Below, piece by piece: positions 11,480-22,905 of a DNA stretch of 64,000 nt (position 1 is its first letter; the number at the start of each line of letters is the position of its first letter). The notes below the pieces were generated by a model. The model made no database searches, was not told the DNA's origin, and worked only from the letters and a program-made list of their open reading frames with translations. Source of the stretch: Erinaceus europaeus (Eukaryota > Chordata > Mammalia > Eulipotyphla > Erinaceidae); NCBI RefSeq assembly GCF_950295315.1, contig NC_080165.1, forward strand, positions 6,946,417 to 7,010,416. The letters are read 5' to 3'. A program made the translations under genes and the position numbers.

Positions 11480-12165
11480 AACACAGTCTTATTAAAAAAC
11501 AGACAGAATTTTACTCAATTAATAAGTATGTGAAGGCACTTTAATGATGGCTCTTTTGGTCACTACCAGGATACCCCATCATCTGGTGCTCTAGTTAAAA
11601 ATATTCTTGAATTCCCTCGTAGATATGATGGGCCTATGTGGGTCTAATGCATGTTTGAGCATGGATGGTTGACCCCCTGGAAGCTCGTCTATCAGTCTTC
11701 CCTTGGCATGTCAGCCATTGTGGTTGAGCAAGATGAACCAGAGTACACGGGGAATTCCAACCAGCCTATCAGTCTCACCACATCACTTCATACACCCCCA
11801 ACCCCCGGTAGGCTTTGCCTTCTTTAAGTTTCTATTTCCCCTATTCCAGCATCCTCCTCCATACCTTTCCCTTGCCTTTCTCTCTCTTTCCTTATAAGGA
11901 GATTATGGTCTCATTGGCCAGCTTGGCTGTCTTCCCCTGCACAGCTACCCCTTTATAAACTTGTAACTGAAACAATAAAGTGTTCTGTCCACTGCCATGG
12001 TGCACTGAGGTGGTTTGTTGTACCATCCGCCACAATGGTCCACTGGAAGACTGCTCAGTGAGCTCACCCCTGCTGCTGCTGGCCCAAGATTCCCCCACTC
12101 TCAGTCTGTCTCCAGTGGCCAAGAGACCAGATGGTGAAATGGGAGCCAGGCTGGCCCATTTCCCG
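11480..12165 (+). other. Unclassified; LTR-like signals
   Basis: Contains a TATA-like TTTATAAAC at 11952-11960 and AATAAA at 11973-11978 with a T/G-rich stretch after it, a pairing common in LTRs. No terminal repeats or duplications were found. Frames of 129 and 101 codons overlap on opposite strands and look like chance. Confidence 0.3.
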
Positions 12166-12169
12166 AAGG

Positions 12170-13018
12170 AACCCAACAGACCTAGACCTCTAATCAATCC
12201 CTCTCTCCACCATCACTGGTCACTTTCATCAAAAACATCATCACAGGCTTTCTTGTGGGCCTCTTCAGAACCTTGCCCTCAATGTAGAACAACAGTGATA
12301 GAAACTACCCTACTCTCCAAAGGGAGGCTGGGTCAGTATATTCTGTTACTCAAGGAAGATGGGTCCTGAAGTGAGTGCAGCCTAGAATGTTCCCAGCTGT
12401 GACCATGGACTGTGAGCTCAGACTGACAGAGACTCAGAAGTTACACAGGCACCTGTGCTAACTATGAATAGATACGAGTCCTAGATCAGATCAATGGGAT
12501 TTACAGTCAGTGTTATTTATATACTCTCCTTATATTTGGGAGCTACTCTGTCTTGATCCAGCTTTCTAGGCCTATTCTCAACTCTGCCACCATCTTCCCA
12601 GACAGTAATTTTAGCCCACCTGCATGTTAGCTGTTGGGCTCAAGCAAACATTAGTAAAGTCATGGGCCCTTTGGTATATACTTAAACTAGACTTTCTAGC
12701 TTCTCACACAAAGACCCTTAGTTCCATCAACTCTATTCTTAAGTTTAGGTTCCTGGTTATTAAACAATTTCTTCTGCTTTATATCTTACTGCTTTTTAGC
12801 CACCAAGTTGCAGATGCTCCCATGATGGCAACCTTACTTCTCTGGGAAAAAGACCTCCCCATTGTGTCCTGGAACCCCACCTTCCCAAAGTCCTAGCCCA
12901 TCAGGAAAAAAAGAGAAACAGTCTGGGAGTATGGGTCAGTCTGCCAACACCCATGACCAGTGGAAAAGCAGTTACAGAAGCCAGATTTTCCACCTTCTGC
13001 ACCCCATAAAGATCTTTC
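12170..13018 (+). mobile_element. LINE-type 3' UTR, upstream part of split copy
   Basis: Long copy containing both halves of this 3' UTR class: the distal half (CATCACTGGTCACTTTCATC... and the GACTGTGAGCTCAGACTGAC block) and the proximal half with CTGGGAGTATGGGTCAGTCT. It is interrupted by a nested LINE-1 at 13019 and resumes at 13557. Confidence 0.75.
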
Positions 13019-13542
13019 TTTTTTTAAATTTCTTTATTGGGGAATTAATGTTTTACATTCAACAGTAAATATGATAGTTTGTACATGCATAACATTTCCT
13101 AGTTTTCCATATAACAATACAACCCCCACTAGGCCCTCTGTCATGCTTCTTGGATCTGTATTCTCCCCATCCACCCACCCCAGAGTCTTTTACTTTGGTG
13201 CAATACACCAATTACAGTTCAGGTTCTAATTGTGTTTTCTTTTCTGATCTTGTTTTTCAATTTCTGCCTGAGAGTGAGATCATCCCATATTCATCCTTCT
13301 ATTTCTGACTTATTTTACTTAACATGAATTTTTCAAGGTCTATCCAAGATTGGCTGAAAATGGTGAAGTTACCATTTTTTATAGCTGAGTAGTATTCCAT
13401 TGTATATATATATATATACCACAACTTGCTCAGCCACTCATCTGCTGTTAGACACCTGCATTGCTTCCAGGTTTGGGCTATTACAAATTGTGCTGCCAAG
13501 AACATATGTGTGCACAGATCTTTTTGGATGGGTGTGTTGGGT
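13019..13542 (-). mobile_element. Nested 5'-truncated LINE-1
   Basis: The minus strand encodes the last part of LINE-1 ORF2, including a DEWLSKLWYIY...MEYYSAIKNG stretch, followed by the canonical 3' UTR ending CCCCAATAAAGAAATTTA and poly(A). Flanked by a perfect 14-bp duplication CATAAAGATCTTTC at 13005-13018 and 13543-13556. It inserted into an older LINE 3' UTR, which gives a relative age order. A (TA)n run sits at 13402-13419. Confidence 0.95.
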
Positions 13543-13556
13543 CATAAAGATCTTTC

Positions 13557-13711
13557 ATCCATACTCTCAGAGGGATAAAGAATAGGGAATTTTCCAATGG
13601 AAGGAATGGACACAGACCTCTGGTGGTGAGAATTGTGTGGAATTGTACCCCTTATATCCTACAATCTTGTCAATCATTAAATCACTAATAAAATATCTAA
13701 TGCAAAAAACA
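13557..13711 (+). mobile_element. LINE-type 3' UTR, downstream part of split copy
   Basis: Resumes after the nested LINE-1 with ATACTCTCAGAGGGATAAAG, GGTGGTGAGAATTGTGTGGA, CCCCTTATATCCTA and an A-rich end. The whole parent copy is 12170-13711. Confidence 0.8.
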
Positions 13712-13849
13712 GGGAAGTAGTAAGTTTAGAGTATTTGCTGTCCTTATTTCAATGTAATAATTTGATATGTAAATTCAGATAATTTTAATAATAAGTATTA
13801 TCTGTCTCATAAAGTTCCTAAATAGTTATTAATAGTCCTTTTGATCCCA

Positions 13850-14640
13850 TAGGGGTGCACTGGAGAACTTCTGGGCTCTTGTGGGGGGACCTCTCTCGGG
13901 TATAAGCCTTCTAGCATGCCCATTCTGTTGGCCACCAGAAACGGGTGTAGGGAGGGTATACCTCGAGGCAGCAGGAGTGAGCAGTACTGGGTCTTTCTCA
14001 GTGTCCATGGCTTGTGATGTGTCAAGAGATCACCAGGAGACTGTGTTGGCGAACAGTCTGTTGATTGAGCAGCCAAGCAGGATTTTTAAGGGGTGGTCTA
14101 GGGAAGTAATTTGTTTACACCATATATGGTTAAAGCGGCAGGGGGTTGGGAAAAGTGAGGGTTTTTCCAGTAACATTTGGATGAGTGGTCAGAGGAATGA
14201 GGAAGGTGAATTTTTCAACAAGCTTAGGGGAAAGGGGTCTAACAATGGGCAGGAGAGATGGAGCCATGTGTGGTCAGGGGAGCAAGCGGGAGACAGGGAA
14301 GTGGTGAGGGGACTTCTGGTAACTGTCTGGGTAAGCAGACCAACCAGTTTGGGAACCAGGAAGTGGGCTGTTGTGTTGGGGAGTGTGGGGTCTTTGCCAG
14401 GCTGGGGAGACTAACAGAGGGACAATTCCCACAGGGCGAGTCCCCCTCTTGCTCAACCCCGGAGGTGGGGGAGGCTGACAGGGTGGCTGTGCCTTTGGGC
14501 CTCTGGTGGGGGAGGCTGACAGGGTGGCTGTGCCTTTGGGCCCCTGTTTTCACAGGTGGTTTGTACCATGTCCAACCACAGTCCCATAGCTTCCCCACAG
14601 AGAACATCACTGGAAGTATTAAAACTCAGAAAAATTGAAA
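13850..14640 (-). other. Possible LTR or ERV fragment, unclassified
   Basis: G-rich on the plus strand. Read on the minus strand it is C-rich with a TTAAAAATCC TATA-like site near 14070 and a possible 5' end at 14433 (TGTGGGAATTGTCCC). Frames of 177 (plus) and 123 (minus) codons reflect the skewed composition. No target duplication was found. Confidence 0.3.
14464..14545 (+). repeat. 41-bp tandem duplication
   Basis: Two copies (14464-14504 and 14505-14545) of a unit beginning GGTGGGGGAGGCTGACAGGG, differing by one base near the end. Confidence 0.9.
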
Positions 14641-14828
14641 CACCGGAATGGTGAGGAATTATAAGGGAATGGGAGACTTGGCAGGGGAGTGGCACTGTTG
14701 GGAGGTACACATCCATCTTCTGTATCTGGTGACTGCACTTCATGTTATAGACATGGGTGTTGGAATGTGAGGATAGATAAAATCAATTATTGAGAAGTCA
14801 TGTTCTAATACACAGGAGTCTTATCTTC
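14641..14828. other. Unique noncoding DNA
   Basis: No feature recognised. Confidence 0.4.
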
Positions 14829-15114
14829 TTTTTTTTAATTGTATTGCTACCAAGTTTCCCTCTGGAGTTCAGTGCTTGCTTGACAAATCTACCACTCCCA
14901 ACAAGTCATTTTATTTTCTCTTTTCTTTCTTGTATTTGATACAACAGAGATAAATTGAGAGGTAAAGGATAGATAGAGGGGGAGAAAGAGAGATTCCCAC
15001 AGCACTGCTTCACCACTTGTGAAATTCCCTCCTTGCAGGTGGGGACTGCGGGATTGAACCTGGGTCCATGTGCACTGTGGTATGTGTACTCTGCTGATGT
15101 GCTACCACCTGGCA
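14829..15114 (-). mobile_element. tRNA-derived SINE, type B long form
   Basis: T-run tail, CTCTGGAGTTCAGTGCTTGC-like tail segment, GA-rich body, CACTGCTTCACCACTTGTGA core, GGATTGAACCTGGGTCC box, head ending CACCTGGCACCC. A short GAGTCTT direct repeat flanks it. Confidence 0.8.
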
Positions 15115-15683
15115 CCCTGTGAGTCTTTAAGCTTTAAGGCAATTCTGGACCTTTGGGAAAGTCTGGTTACACGTAAGAGGGAGATTGCACCTAAATTCAC
15201 AAGCTAACAGTTGAGAGTAAAGCAGGAGGGATAGTAAAGTTTTAGGAGAAACAAACAAAAAGTTTCCAAACTGAGATTATTCAGAAAGTGAGAAAAAAGT
15301 TAAGATCCTCAATTCCAGCTGGAACAAGAATCATAATTGCTAAGAACTGTTAACATGTACCAATTCATTGCATATTCATAACATGCATACTTTTACTTAC
15401 ATTTCACCATGACCATATAAAATAGATATTATGCTTCTCACTGTTTTTCAGATAAGGAAGCAGTTTAGATTATTGCACAGAGTAATGCACATAAGAAAGG
15501 GCAAAGCTAGAATTTGTAGAAAATTAAAGCCTTTTTTGTATGCTGTTAGATGACTCTCTCTGTGGAGTTGCTTGGTATACTGGAACTAATAACAGGATTT
15601 GGGTTTTACAGGTTGGTTAGGATGGAAATGTGAGGGAGTGAAGGAAGGGTATGACTATAACAGAAAAGTATACCAATCCAACC
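15115..15683. other. Unique noncoding DNA
   Basis: No feature recognised. Confidence 0.4.
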
Positions 15684-15710
15684 TCTCCTTCCTTCCTTCC
15701 TCCCTCTCCC

Positions 15711-15753
<43 letters not shown>

Positions 15754-15761
15754 CTCTCTCC
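15684..15761 (+). repeat. (CTTT)n microsatellite with CCTT and CTCT flanks
   Basis: Uninterrupted CTTT tetranucleotides at about 15713-15752 with CCTT on the left and CTCT on the right. Confidence 0.95.
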
Positions 15762-15799
15762 AATCCAACTTTTTCTACCACCATTAAAATTCCTGAATC

Positions 15800-16132
15800 T
15801 AGAAACAGAAGGATGAATATGGGATGATCTCATTCGCAGGCAGAAGTTGAAAAACAAGACCAGAAGAGAAAATACTAAGCAGAACCTGGACTGGAGTTGG
15901 TGTATTTCACCAAAGTCAAAGACTCTGGGGCGGGTGGATGTGTATGGGGGAGAGGACAGGTCCTGGAAAAGGAGGTCAGAGGGCCTAGTGGGGGTTGTAT
16001 TATTATGTGGAAAACTGATAAATGGTATGCATGTACAAACTATTGGATTTACTGTTGAATGTAAAACATTAATCTCCCAATAAAGGCAAAAAGTAAATTT
16101 AAAACAAGTTGAAAAAATAAAATAAAATAAAC
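15800..16132 (+). mobile_element. LINE-1 3' end, 5'-truncated
   Basis: Ends of ORF2 (GATGAATATGGGATGATCTC) pass into the canonical 3' UTR: AAGACTCTGGGGCGGGTGGA, CCTAGTGGGGGTTGTATTAT, GCATGTACAAACTATTG, CCCAATAAAGGC, then (AAAAT)n. A 10-bp duplication TTCCTGAATC flanks it at 15790-15799 and 16133-16142. Confidence 0.92.
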
Positions 16133-16142
16133 TTCCTGAATC

Positions 16143-16777
16143 AAATGTCACCATCATACTACCAGCATTAACCAAGTAGCATAAACCCAGGGTCTTAGAT
16201 ACCAAGAGTGAAAACTATGATAATTGCCCCCTCGCTTTAAGGTCATGGAACCCCTTAACTATTTATTTTAACAGAACATTAAATCCGATAGACATGGAGT
16301 CAAATGTCTAATGACTATTACGTGCATGACAGCTGTTAACTCAGAAGTGATAAGTGGTGTTGTTCATCTTTGGGTATTAAATGGTGGGTTAGGAGGTTTT
16401 TTTTTGTGATGGTTCAGAGTTCAACTTGTAGCAGAAGTAGGGAGGTAGGAAGGGAAGAGGCAAATCCGTCAGACAGTGGCCTGTGGCTGGTCCTGTATGA
16501 GGCTGTTCCACTGCTGTTTGTTCTAGTTTCAGTATTTACTGAGTTTCTTGTATCATCAGCCCTATGACTGGCCTTTCCTTGAACTTCAGAAACTCACTGT
16601 AAGTTTAGATTGTCGTCTGTACTTCTGATAGACTGACTATACACCAAGGAGAGGGTCCTTTTTTTTTTTTTTTTTCTTTTCCTTAGAGTCTTTGAACTTG
16701 ATACAGCAGCTTATGGAACTCAGGGACATACATTTGACTTACTACATCATTTGCTCACTAGACAAGAGTACAAGGAC
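16143..16777. other. Unique noncoding DNA
   Basis: Includes a T run at 16660-16675. No gene signal. Confidence 0.4.
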
Positions 16778-16975
16778 CAGGTGGTGGCTCACTTGGTTCA
16801 GTGCACATGTGACAGTGTGCAAGGACCCAAGTTCAAGTCTCTGGTCTCCACCTGCAGGGGGAAAGCTTTACAAGTGGTAAAACAGTGCTGCTGGTTCTTC
16901 CTCTCTACCTCCTCCCCTTTCAATTTCTCTGTGGCTCTATCCAATTATATATCAGAGTATAAGTCAGCTGTATAA
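16778..16975 (+). mobile_element. tRNA-derived SINE, type B
   Basis: Head GACCAGGTGGTGGCTCACTT, B box AGTTCAAGTCTC, TCCACCTGCAGGGGGAAAGC core, TC-rich body, CTCTATCCAATTATA end; no clean A tail. Confidence 0.85.
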
Positions 16976-19005
16976 GACTCTTAGGGTGTGAAAGGAGGAG
17001 GAGTTGAAAGCTGACAGGCCTCCCCTCAGTACTCCACACTCCCACATCCCCAATAGTTCTTCACCTCTAGGAGGCTCTCTGAGCAATGTCCTTTGGGTTT
17101 GTTTTTTTTAATATGGGTGCTTCATTACATAGATACGATTGATTAAAATCATTGACCATTGATGATACATTTCAGTCCTTAACCCTTCCACCCTCTCTCA
17201 AGATCAAGGGATATAGATGGGACTAAAATCTTGACCTTCTGGTTATGTGGTTGAGTAAGCTAGAAATTAACCCACGTTCTAGGTGAGTAGGTGACCTAGA
17301 TGAGTTTTCAAAGTTCATTTTTTGTCACACTCATCAAATAAGAAATTCTAGTGGTGCAGAACACAGTGCCAGAAATGGGGAATAGCACCTGTGATCTATT
17401 TATTATTCTAAATCACCATACAGCACTATGTTATTTTCAGGTGAATTTTGGTTGAATTTTTAACTACAGTTACAGCTCAGGAATTGAACTTAGAGAAGAG
17501 GTCAGAAATCTGTGAGTCAGTAGCAGCGTAATGTGGCATAGTGACACTGGTGGTGTTGATTTAGTTGAGGTCAGCAGAGGCAGTATGCAGGGTGAAGTAT
17601 CAGAGAGAAAAAACATCAAGAAATATACAAGCACAAGTACTAGGGATAAGAGAAATACAGATCTTAAAGAAGATGGGAAGAGTTCCTTGTAGTCTTAGAA
17701 AGAGTTTAAAATAGCAACAGTTAATTACTATTATAACCAAAGTAGTTGTAATCTTGCTTTTCTTTGAAAATCCAATAGTTAGAATTTATCATAGTATACT
17801 TGACCTCACTTCACTTTATAATATTTAAGGATGTCTACCAATAATAGCATTTCAGATTCTGACAGGACCAAATGGTTTTGATCTATCTGGCTTAAGATTG
17901 TAGGTAAGTTAGGTATTTAAAATATACATATACATATATATATTAGAGTGACTTAAAGCATTTAAGCCCAGTGTCAGAATGAAATTTCAATTTTAGCAGC
18001 TGAAAAATTAATAACACATGCACTAATTTATATTTTTATATTATGTAAGTTACTTGAACTAATCTTTTACATGTAGCTACTTGTTCAACCTAATAATTGA
18101 TCATTTTCCTAAATATTTTCAGGATTATGTTCTAAGAATCATTCAGCAATATCACTGAATGAATTAGATGTTTTGTGAGATTGGTACGGTCTAGTTCAGA
18201 CAAATGACTGCTAATTTTAAGTAAGTAAACATTCAAATATAGAAACTGAATACTTGTACCACCTGTAGTCAAAATCATTCATAGGAATTATCAGTGTTTT
18301 GCTATCTAAAATTCTTCCTACAATTATAAAACTCAGAGTGATTTCAAGTAGTATATAATTCAAGGAAAACAAACACCTTACTTCTGGGAAAATTCTCAGT
18401 GATAGCATTTTTTTTTTTCTCAAAACAAATGTTTATTAAGTCATGAATCTTGGCTCCTCCCTCCCTGCTTTCAGCACATCCAGGATGGGAAAGGGAAGAA
18501 ATACCTCTCTGCTCCTTATCACAGGTGACCATACCTCTCCGTCTGCTGTGGAAATTCCAATTTTATGACTACTCTTTTGATGTAATTATTATTGTAACTT
18601 TTTTTTTACTCATAAAAGATTCTGATTAAGATAATAAATCATACGGTCACTCTGCTTAGAAATTTAGAAGAACTTCCTAACTTTCTCTCTCTCTTTCTGG
18701 TAGATTATCTTTGTTTATACAAATCACTGGTCACAGCATGAAACCCTATGTTCAATCTCTTCCATTATGTGTAAAACAGTATCCACTAAACCTATATTCC
18801 CTCCTGGTTTTCCACTATAAAACTAAATTACCTAAATTAAAGCCCAGCTGTTTAATTTGTATAAATGAAACACCTGTGACTTTCACTGAACTTCTTTTGG
18901 GACTGCTTTTAATTATACCAGTATCTTCTTTTTAATCATGGAATACTTAATTTAAACCTATTAGTTTGGAGTGGACAAAGTATACTGTTTCCACAAGAAT
19001 TTCTT
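16976..19005. other. Unique DNA with one possible ancient repeat
   Basis: The stretch 17110-17235 (TTCATTACATAGATACGATTG...) recalls an old mammalian LINE-1 segment but I cannot name it. Otherwise AT-rich, with a (TA)n run near 17930-17944 and no plausible gene. Confidence 0.35.
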
Positions 19006-19022
19006 CCTTTTAAAGATATTTT

Positions 19023-19322
19023 TATTTTATTTTTACTTTTTAAAAATATTTATTTATTTATTCCCTTTTGTTGTCCTTGTTGTTTTTATTGTAGTTATTG
19101 TTGTTACTGATGTCGTCGTTGTTGGATGGGACAGAGAGAAATGGAGAGAGGAGGGGAAGACAGACAAACGGAGAGAAAGACAGACACCTGCAGACCTGCT
19201 TCACCACTTGTGAAGCGACTCCCCTGCAGGTGGGGAGCCGGGGGCTTGAACCGGGATCCTTACCCTGGTCCTTGTGCTTTGTGACACGTGCGCTTAACCC
19301 GCTGTGCTACCACCTGACTCCC
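19023..19322 (-). mobile_element. tRNA-derived SINE, type A, well preserved
   Basis: Complete reverse copy: (TTTA)n tail, TTGTTGTCC and TTATTGTTG segments, GGACAGAGAGAAATGGAGAG body, CTGCAGACCTGCTTCACCAC core, GGGGGCTTGAACCGGGATCC B-box complement, and a head ending GCTACCACCTGACTCCC. A perfect 17-bp duplication CCTTTTAAAGATATTTT lies at 19006-19022 and 19323-19339. Good reference copy for the family. Confidence 0.96.
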
Positions 19323-19339
19323 CCTTTTAAAGATATTTT

Positions 19340-19487
19340 ATGTATTTGTTTTAATGAGAGAATAGAAAGGAAACAGATATGCAGAGAAAAACCAGAGTAC
19401 TGTTCAGCTCTGGCTTATGATAGTGGGACCTCAGAGCCTCAGGCATGAAATTGTCTTTGTATCACCATTGGGCTATCTCCGCCGCAG
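19340..19487 (-). mobile_element. SINE, type C
   Basis: Reverse copy: CAGAGTACTGTTCAGCTCTG, GCCTCAGGCATGAAATTGTC, and a head ending CATTGGGCTATCTCC. It abuts the type A element's duplication. Confidence 0.8.
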
Positions 19488-20105
19488 AGCCACAGGGATT
19501 GCTTCTTTTGCCCAGGACTGTCCCAATCTATCCCTCTGTCTACTGCAGATGCTGAGAACTCCCTTTTCATTCATTAAGGCATTTGAGATTAGAAGATAAA
19601 CGACACGGCTGCCCTAAGTATGAACGAAAGAGTTAGGTAACTGACTCTTGATTAGTTTCGTGCTTCTATCCTTATTTTGAGAAAACAAAACAAAACACAA
19701 CACAAAAACAGCAATTCCGAATTTTATTTTGAGAAGCACAAGAATACAAACACCATCTGTGAAAGAAACTGGGCTTCTACTAGATAATCAATGAAACGTG
19801 AATGGTTGATTAATTAACTTGAGGTCTAAATGGGTGAAGTTTGTGAAAAAAAAAAAAAAAAAACCTCTTATATCTTGACAGATGACATGATAGAACAGTC
19901 CCCTGATCCTTAGAATATTCTGTTGCTATTTTACTGTAAGGACTTCATACAGTACTGAGAAGATATTGAAAACACCTCACCTACCCTTTCATGCATCTGA
20001 AGCTATCAGAATAAAAGAAGCACGGGGACAGTGGCTTAAGAATGTGTGATAGAGACACACAGCTTCCATCTGTGGCTTTTGCTTCTGCAGCTAACCCATC
20101 CTCTC
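19488..20105. other. Unique noncoding DNA
   Basis: Contains an A18 run at about 19846-19863. No gene signal. Confidence 0.4.
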
Positions 20106-20111
20106 ACTGCC

Positions 20112-20466
20112 TGTCGGTCTGCTTCTAAATTCTGCTTATAAGACCTTTTGTTTTGATCATCACATTAGGTTTGCTTGTATTACTTACGATGTGGTCTATT
20201 TACATAATCACTGTTTTACCTGGGTCCTGCCCTGCCTGCAGGGTATTGGTTTAATCCCCACTGGTTAGGTGGAAGCTTTCTAGGTTCTGTTCATGCTCTT
20301 TTTTTTGATCCGTCCCTCTCCTAGTCATTTCCTTTCCCTTGCCATTTTCGGTGAAGAGATGCATAAAAGGTGATGTATCTGATTAATAAACGAGATACTG
20401 CTTCCCAGCTCAGCCATGAGTCCCTGGTCGTCTCTCTACTGCCCAAGAAGCTAGCCCGGCCCGGCA
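20112..20466 (+). mobile_element. Solo LTR, betaretrovirus-like (ERVK-type)
   Basis: Begins TGTCGGTCTGCTTCTAAATT and ends GCCCGGCCCGGCA. Perfect 6-bp duplication ACTGCC at 20106-20111 and 20467-20472. TATA-like CATAAAAGG at 20362-20370 and AATAAA at 20385-20390 define a short U3-R arrangement. Same subfamily as 8756-9065 and 42798-43130. Confidence 0.95.
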
Positions 20467-20472
20467 ACTGCC

Positions 20473-20875
20473 CAACTATCTTTGCAGGTACCTGTGTCCT
20501 TGTGATGTGGCTCCAGCCAATGACAGGGGCACAGCCTGGCCACACCTGTAGAATCACGACACACCAGAGATCCAAACTCTTTCCCTTTGCCTGGCCAGGA
20601 TAGAGAAGATTCAAGGAGTCAGATTCCTAAAGGAATACATAGAATACAACTGCTCAAGAGGAAAAATGCTGCTGTGTAGACACTGAAATAAACTATGAAC
20701 TTGGGTCACTGAAATCTGAGGTTTACTTATTTTTATTACTGTCGTTATTAGTAGTATTAATCATTACTGGTCACATTCATATAGATGGACACTTAATCTA
20801 TAATGCAGATAGCTACAGAAATGCCACAGGGCTTTAAAGCAGAGCTTATGTATTTCTTTTTTGGTCATTTCAAAA
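20473..20875. other. Unique noncoding DNA
   Basis: No feature recognised. Confidence 0.4.
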
Positions 20876-21141
20876 ATATTTATTTATTCTCTTTTGTTGG
20901 CCTTGTTTTATTGTTGTAGTTATTATTGTTGTCATCACTGTTGGGTAGGACAGAGAGAAATGGAGAGAGGAGGGGAAGACAGAGAGGAGGAGAGAAAGAC
21001 AGACACCTGCAGACCTGCTTCATCACTCCTGAAGCGACTCCCCTGTAGGTGGGGAGCTGGGGTCTGGAACTGGGATCCTTCCGCGGGTCCTTGCACTTTG
21101 CGCCATCTGCATTTAACCTGTTGCGCTACCACCTGACTCCC
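20876..21141 (-). mobile_element. tRNA-derived SINE, type A
   Basis: Complete reverse copy from a TATTTATTTATTC tail to a head ending ACCACCTGACTCCC; a short CAAAAATA-like repeat flanks it. Confidence 0.9.
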
Positions 21142-22495
21142 AAAAAATACTATTAATGCCATGTTTTAAAAAGTTTATTATTAGTCAGGAAGTTAGCTAT
21201 CCTGCTTTGTCTAACATCAGAAGAAAGCACTGACATTGCATCTATGTGGAAGAAATTTAAATTCAGAAGAACCATCAACTTGCACAAAGCTGTAAGCTGA
21301 TAGATGTCAAGAGAGACATCAGATTTAATCATAAATTGGGCTGTCCTTAAGCACTGTGCTGAGTGAGAAATGCTAAACTCTAAGAGGTCTGTATAGCCAG
21401 AAGTGGTGATACCCACTCTAGCCACCTCTCTTTCTAAGTGAGGCCATTTTGTCTCAAATCAGGCAAACCAGGACAGAAGTGAACAATGTTATTATTACTT
21501 GAAGGAAACATAGTCCCAGACAGAAGTAAACAATGTTATTATTACTTGAAGGAAGTGTAGTCCCAATTGAGCCATAACTTTTCAATTTGAAGGATGTTTT
21601 ATGTAATCTCAGCTGCTGGAGTGTTATAAGAAATTCCAGACACCGGTGTATGTGGCATAATATAACAGAATCAGAGTAACCGAAACTTTGCAAAGATACA
21701 GCCTTCTTAGAGATGCTAGAGCTACATCTCCCGTAAATGCCAAGGTTGCAAAGCCATCATGGTTCTAACAAAGGACTCAGTTTTCCTCAGAATCTGGAGA
21801 AGACATGAGCACATAGTAACCCTCTGGCAAAACAGAGCTGTGGTTGCTATTTCAAAATAAACATAGCTGCCATCCTGTTCTAGGTCTGGTTTATTTAATT
21901 TGGACACTGATAGCTTGTTTTTCATGTAGCAAACTGGAGTGGAAGCATATATGTCAGTTTTTTTTTTCTTTCTCCAAATCCCCATATTCATTCACAGAAC
22001 CATGTTAGTCACAGATTGGAAAGATTTTACACACACTGTAATGATTAAATACATATCATATTTCAGATTGGCTAGCAAACACACAATCTCTATTTTATCC
22101 AGTGCTGGGAGCCCAACTCAGGAAAACTATTTTCAGGGAGCTGATTATTTATCAAGAAATAGATTCGCCAATATTATTCTACATTGTTTTTTTGTTTGCA
22201 TTTTTTTTTTACTGAAGCAATAAATGCAATGCCCACAATTTTCTGAGTACTGATAGGAATAGATGGGAAATCAGAAGAGTTTTGTCAACACAGTGATTTT
22301 ATCTTGAAAGTTTCATAAAGAGACACCATCAGTTGGAGTCTCAGATTACTATGTAGTGGGGACCTGGGAAGACACCCAAGTATAAGATCAAATACTGGTT
22401 CTACAATAAAATGCTTCTACCTGATTTTTTTTACTAAATAATGAAGAAAGCAGATACAACTACAGAAGTGAAAGTCAGCTGATTTTAGTTTTATT
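21142..22495. other. Unique noncoding DNA
   Basis: Contains the 47-bp tandem duplication at 21472-21565. Several 80-95-codon minus frames have no recognisable domain. Confidence 0.4.
21472..21565 (+). repeat. 47-bp tandem duplication
   Basis: Copies at 21472-21518 and 21519-21565 both begin GACAGAAGT and contain AACAATGTTATTATTACTTG. They differ at a few positions, so the duplication is not recent. Confidence 0.9.
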
Positions 22496-22499
22496 TATT

Positions 22500-22905
22500 T
22501 TTATCGCAGCTAGTTATTTCTGTGGCTGGGGGCTCAGTGCCTATAGGATGAACCCATTACTCCCAGGAACCATTATTCCTCCCCCTTCCTTCCTTCCTTC
22601 CTTCCTTCCTTCCTTCCTTCCTTCCTCCCTACCTTCCTTCCTTTCTTCCTTCTTTCCTTTCTTTTTCTCTTTCTTTCTTTGTTGCTTTTTTCTTTCTTGT
22701 TTGCTTTCTTGCTTTTTTTTTTCCCTCTTGTTGTTAAAAACAGAAAGAAATTGAGTGTGTGGATATAAGGAAGACGAGAGAGACACCTGCAGCACTGCCT
22801 CATCACTCGTGAAGCTCCCTGCTGGAGGGGTCTAGGGACACCAGCTGGAGCGCTTGTACATGAAATGTATGCTCTCAACTAGGTGTGCCGCCAGCAGGGC
22901 CCAAG
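22500..22905 (-). mobile_element. SINE type B long form with expanded microsatellite
   Basis: Reverse copy. Tail segment (GGGGGCTCAGTGCCTATAGG) and body (GAGAGACACCTGCAGCACTG to GCCGCCAGCAGGGCCC) are separated by about 150 bp of CCTT/CTTT-rich simple repeat at 22573-22728. Long Lys/Glu- or Pro/Ser-rich frames here are translations of the microsatellite. Confidence 0.8.
22573..22682 (+). repeat. (CCTT)n microsatellite
   Basis: Nearly pure CCTT units to about 22628, then mixed CCTT/CTTT. Confidence 0.95.

Noticed and set aside
13881..14638. Overlapping frames of 177, 126 and 123 codons
   Set aside because: G-rich composition lowers stop frequency on both strands; no start context, domain or splice pattern.
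15606..16205. 199-codon minus-strand frame, the longest in the window
   Set aside because: Antisense of a LINE-1 3' UTR plus a (CTTT)n tract; no domain.
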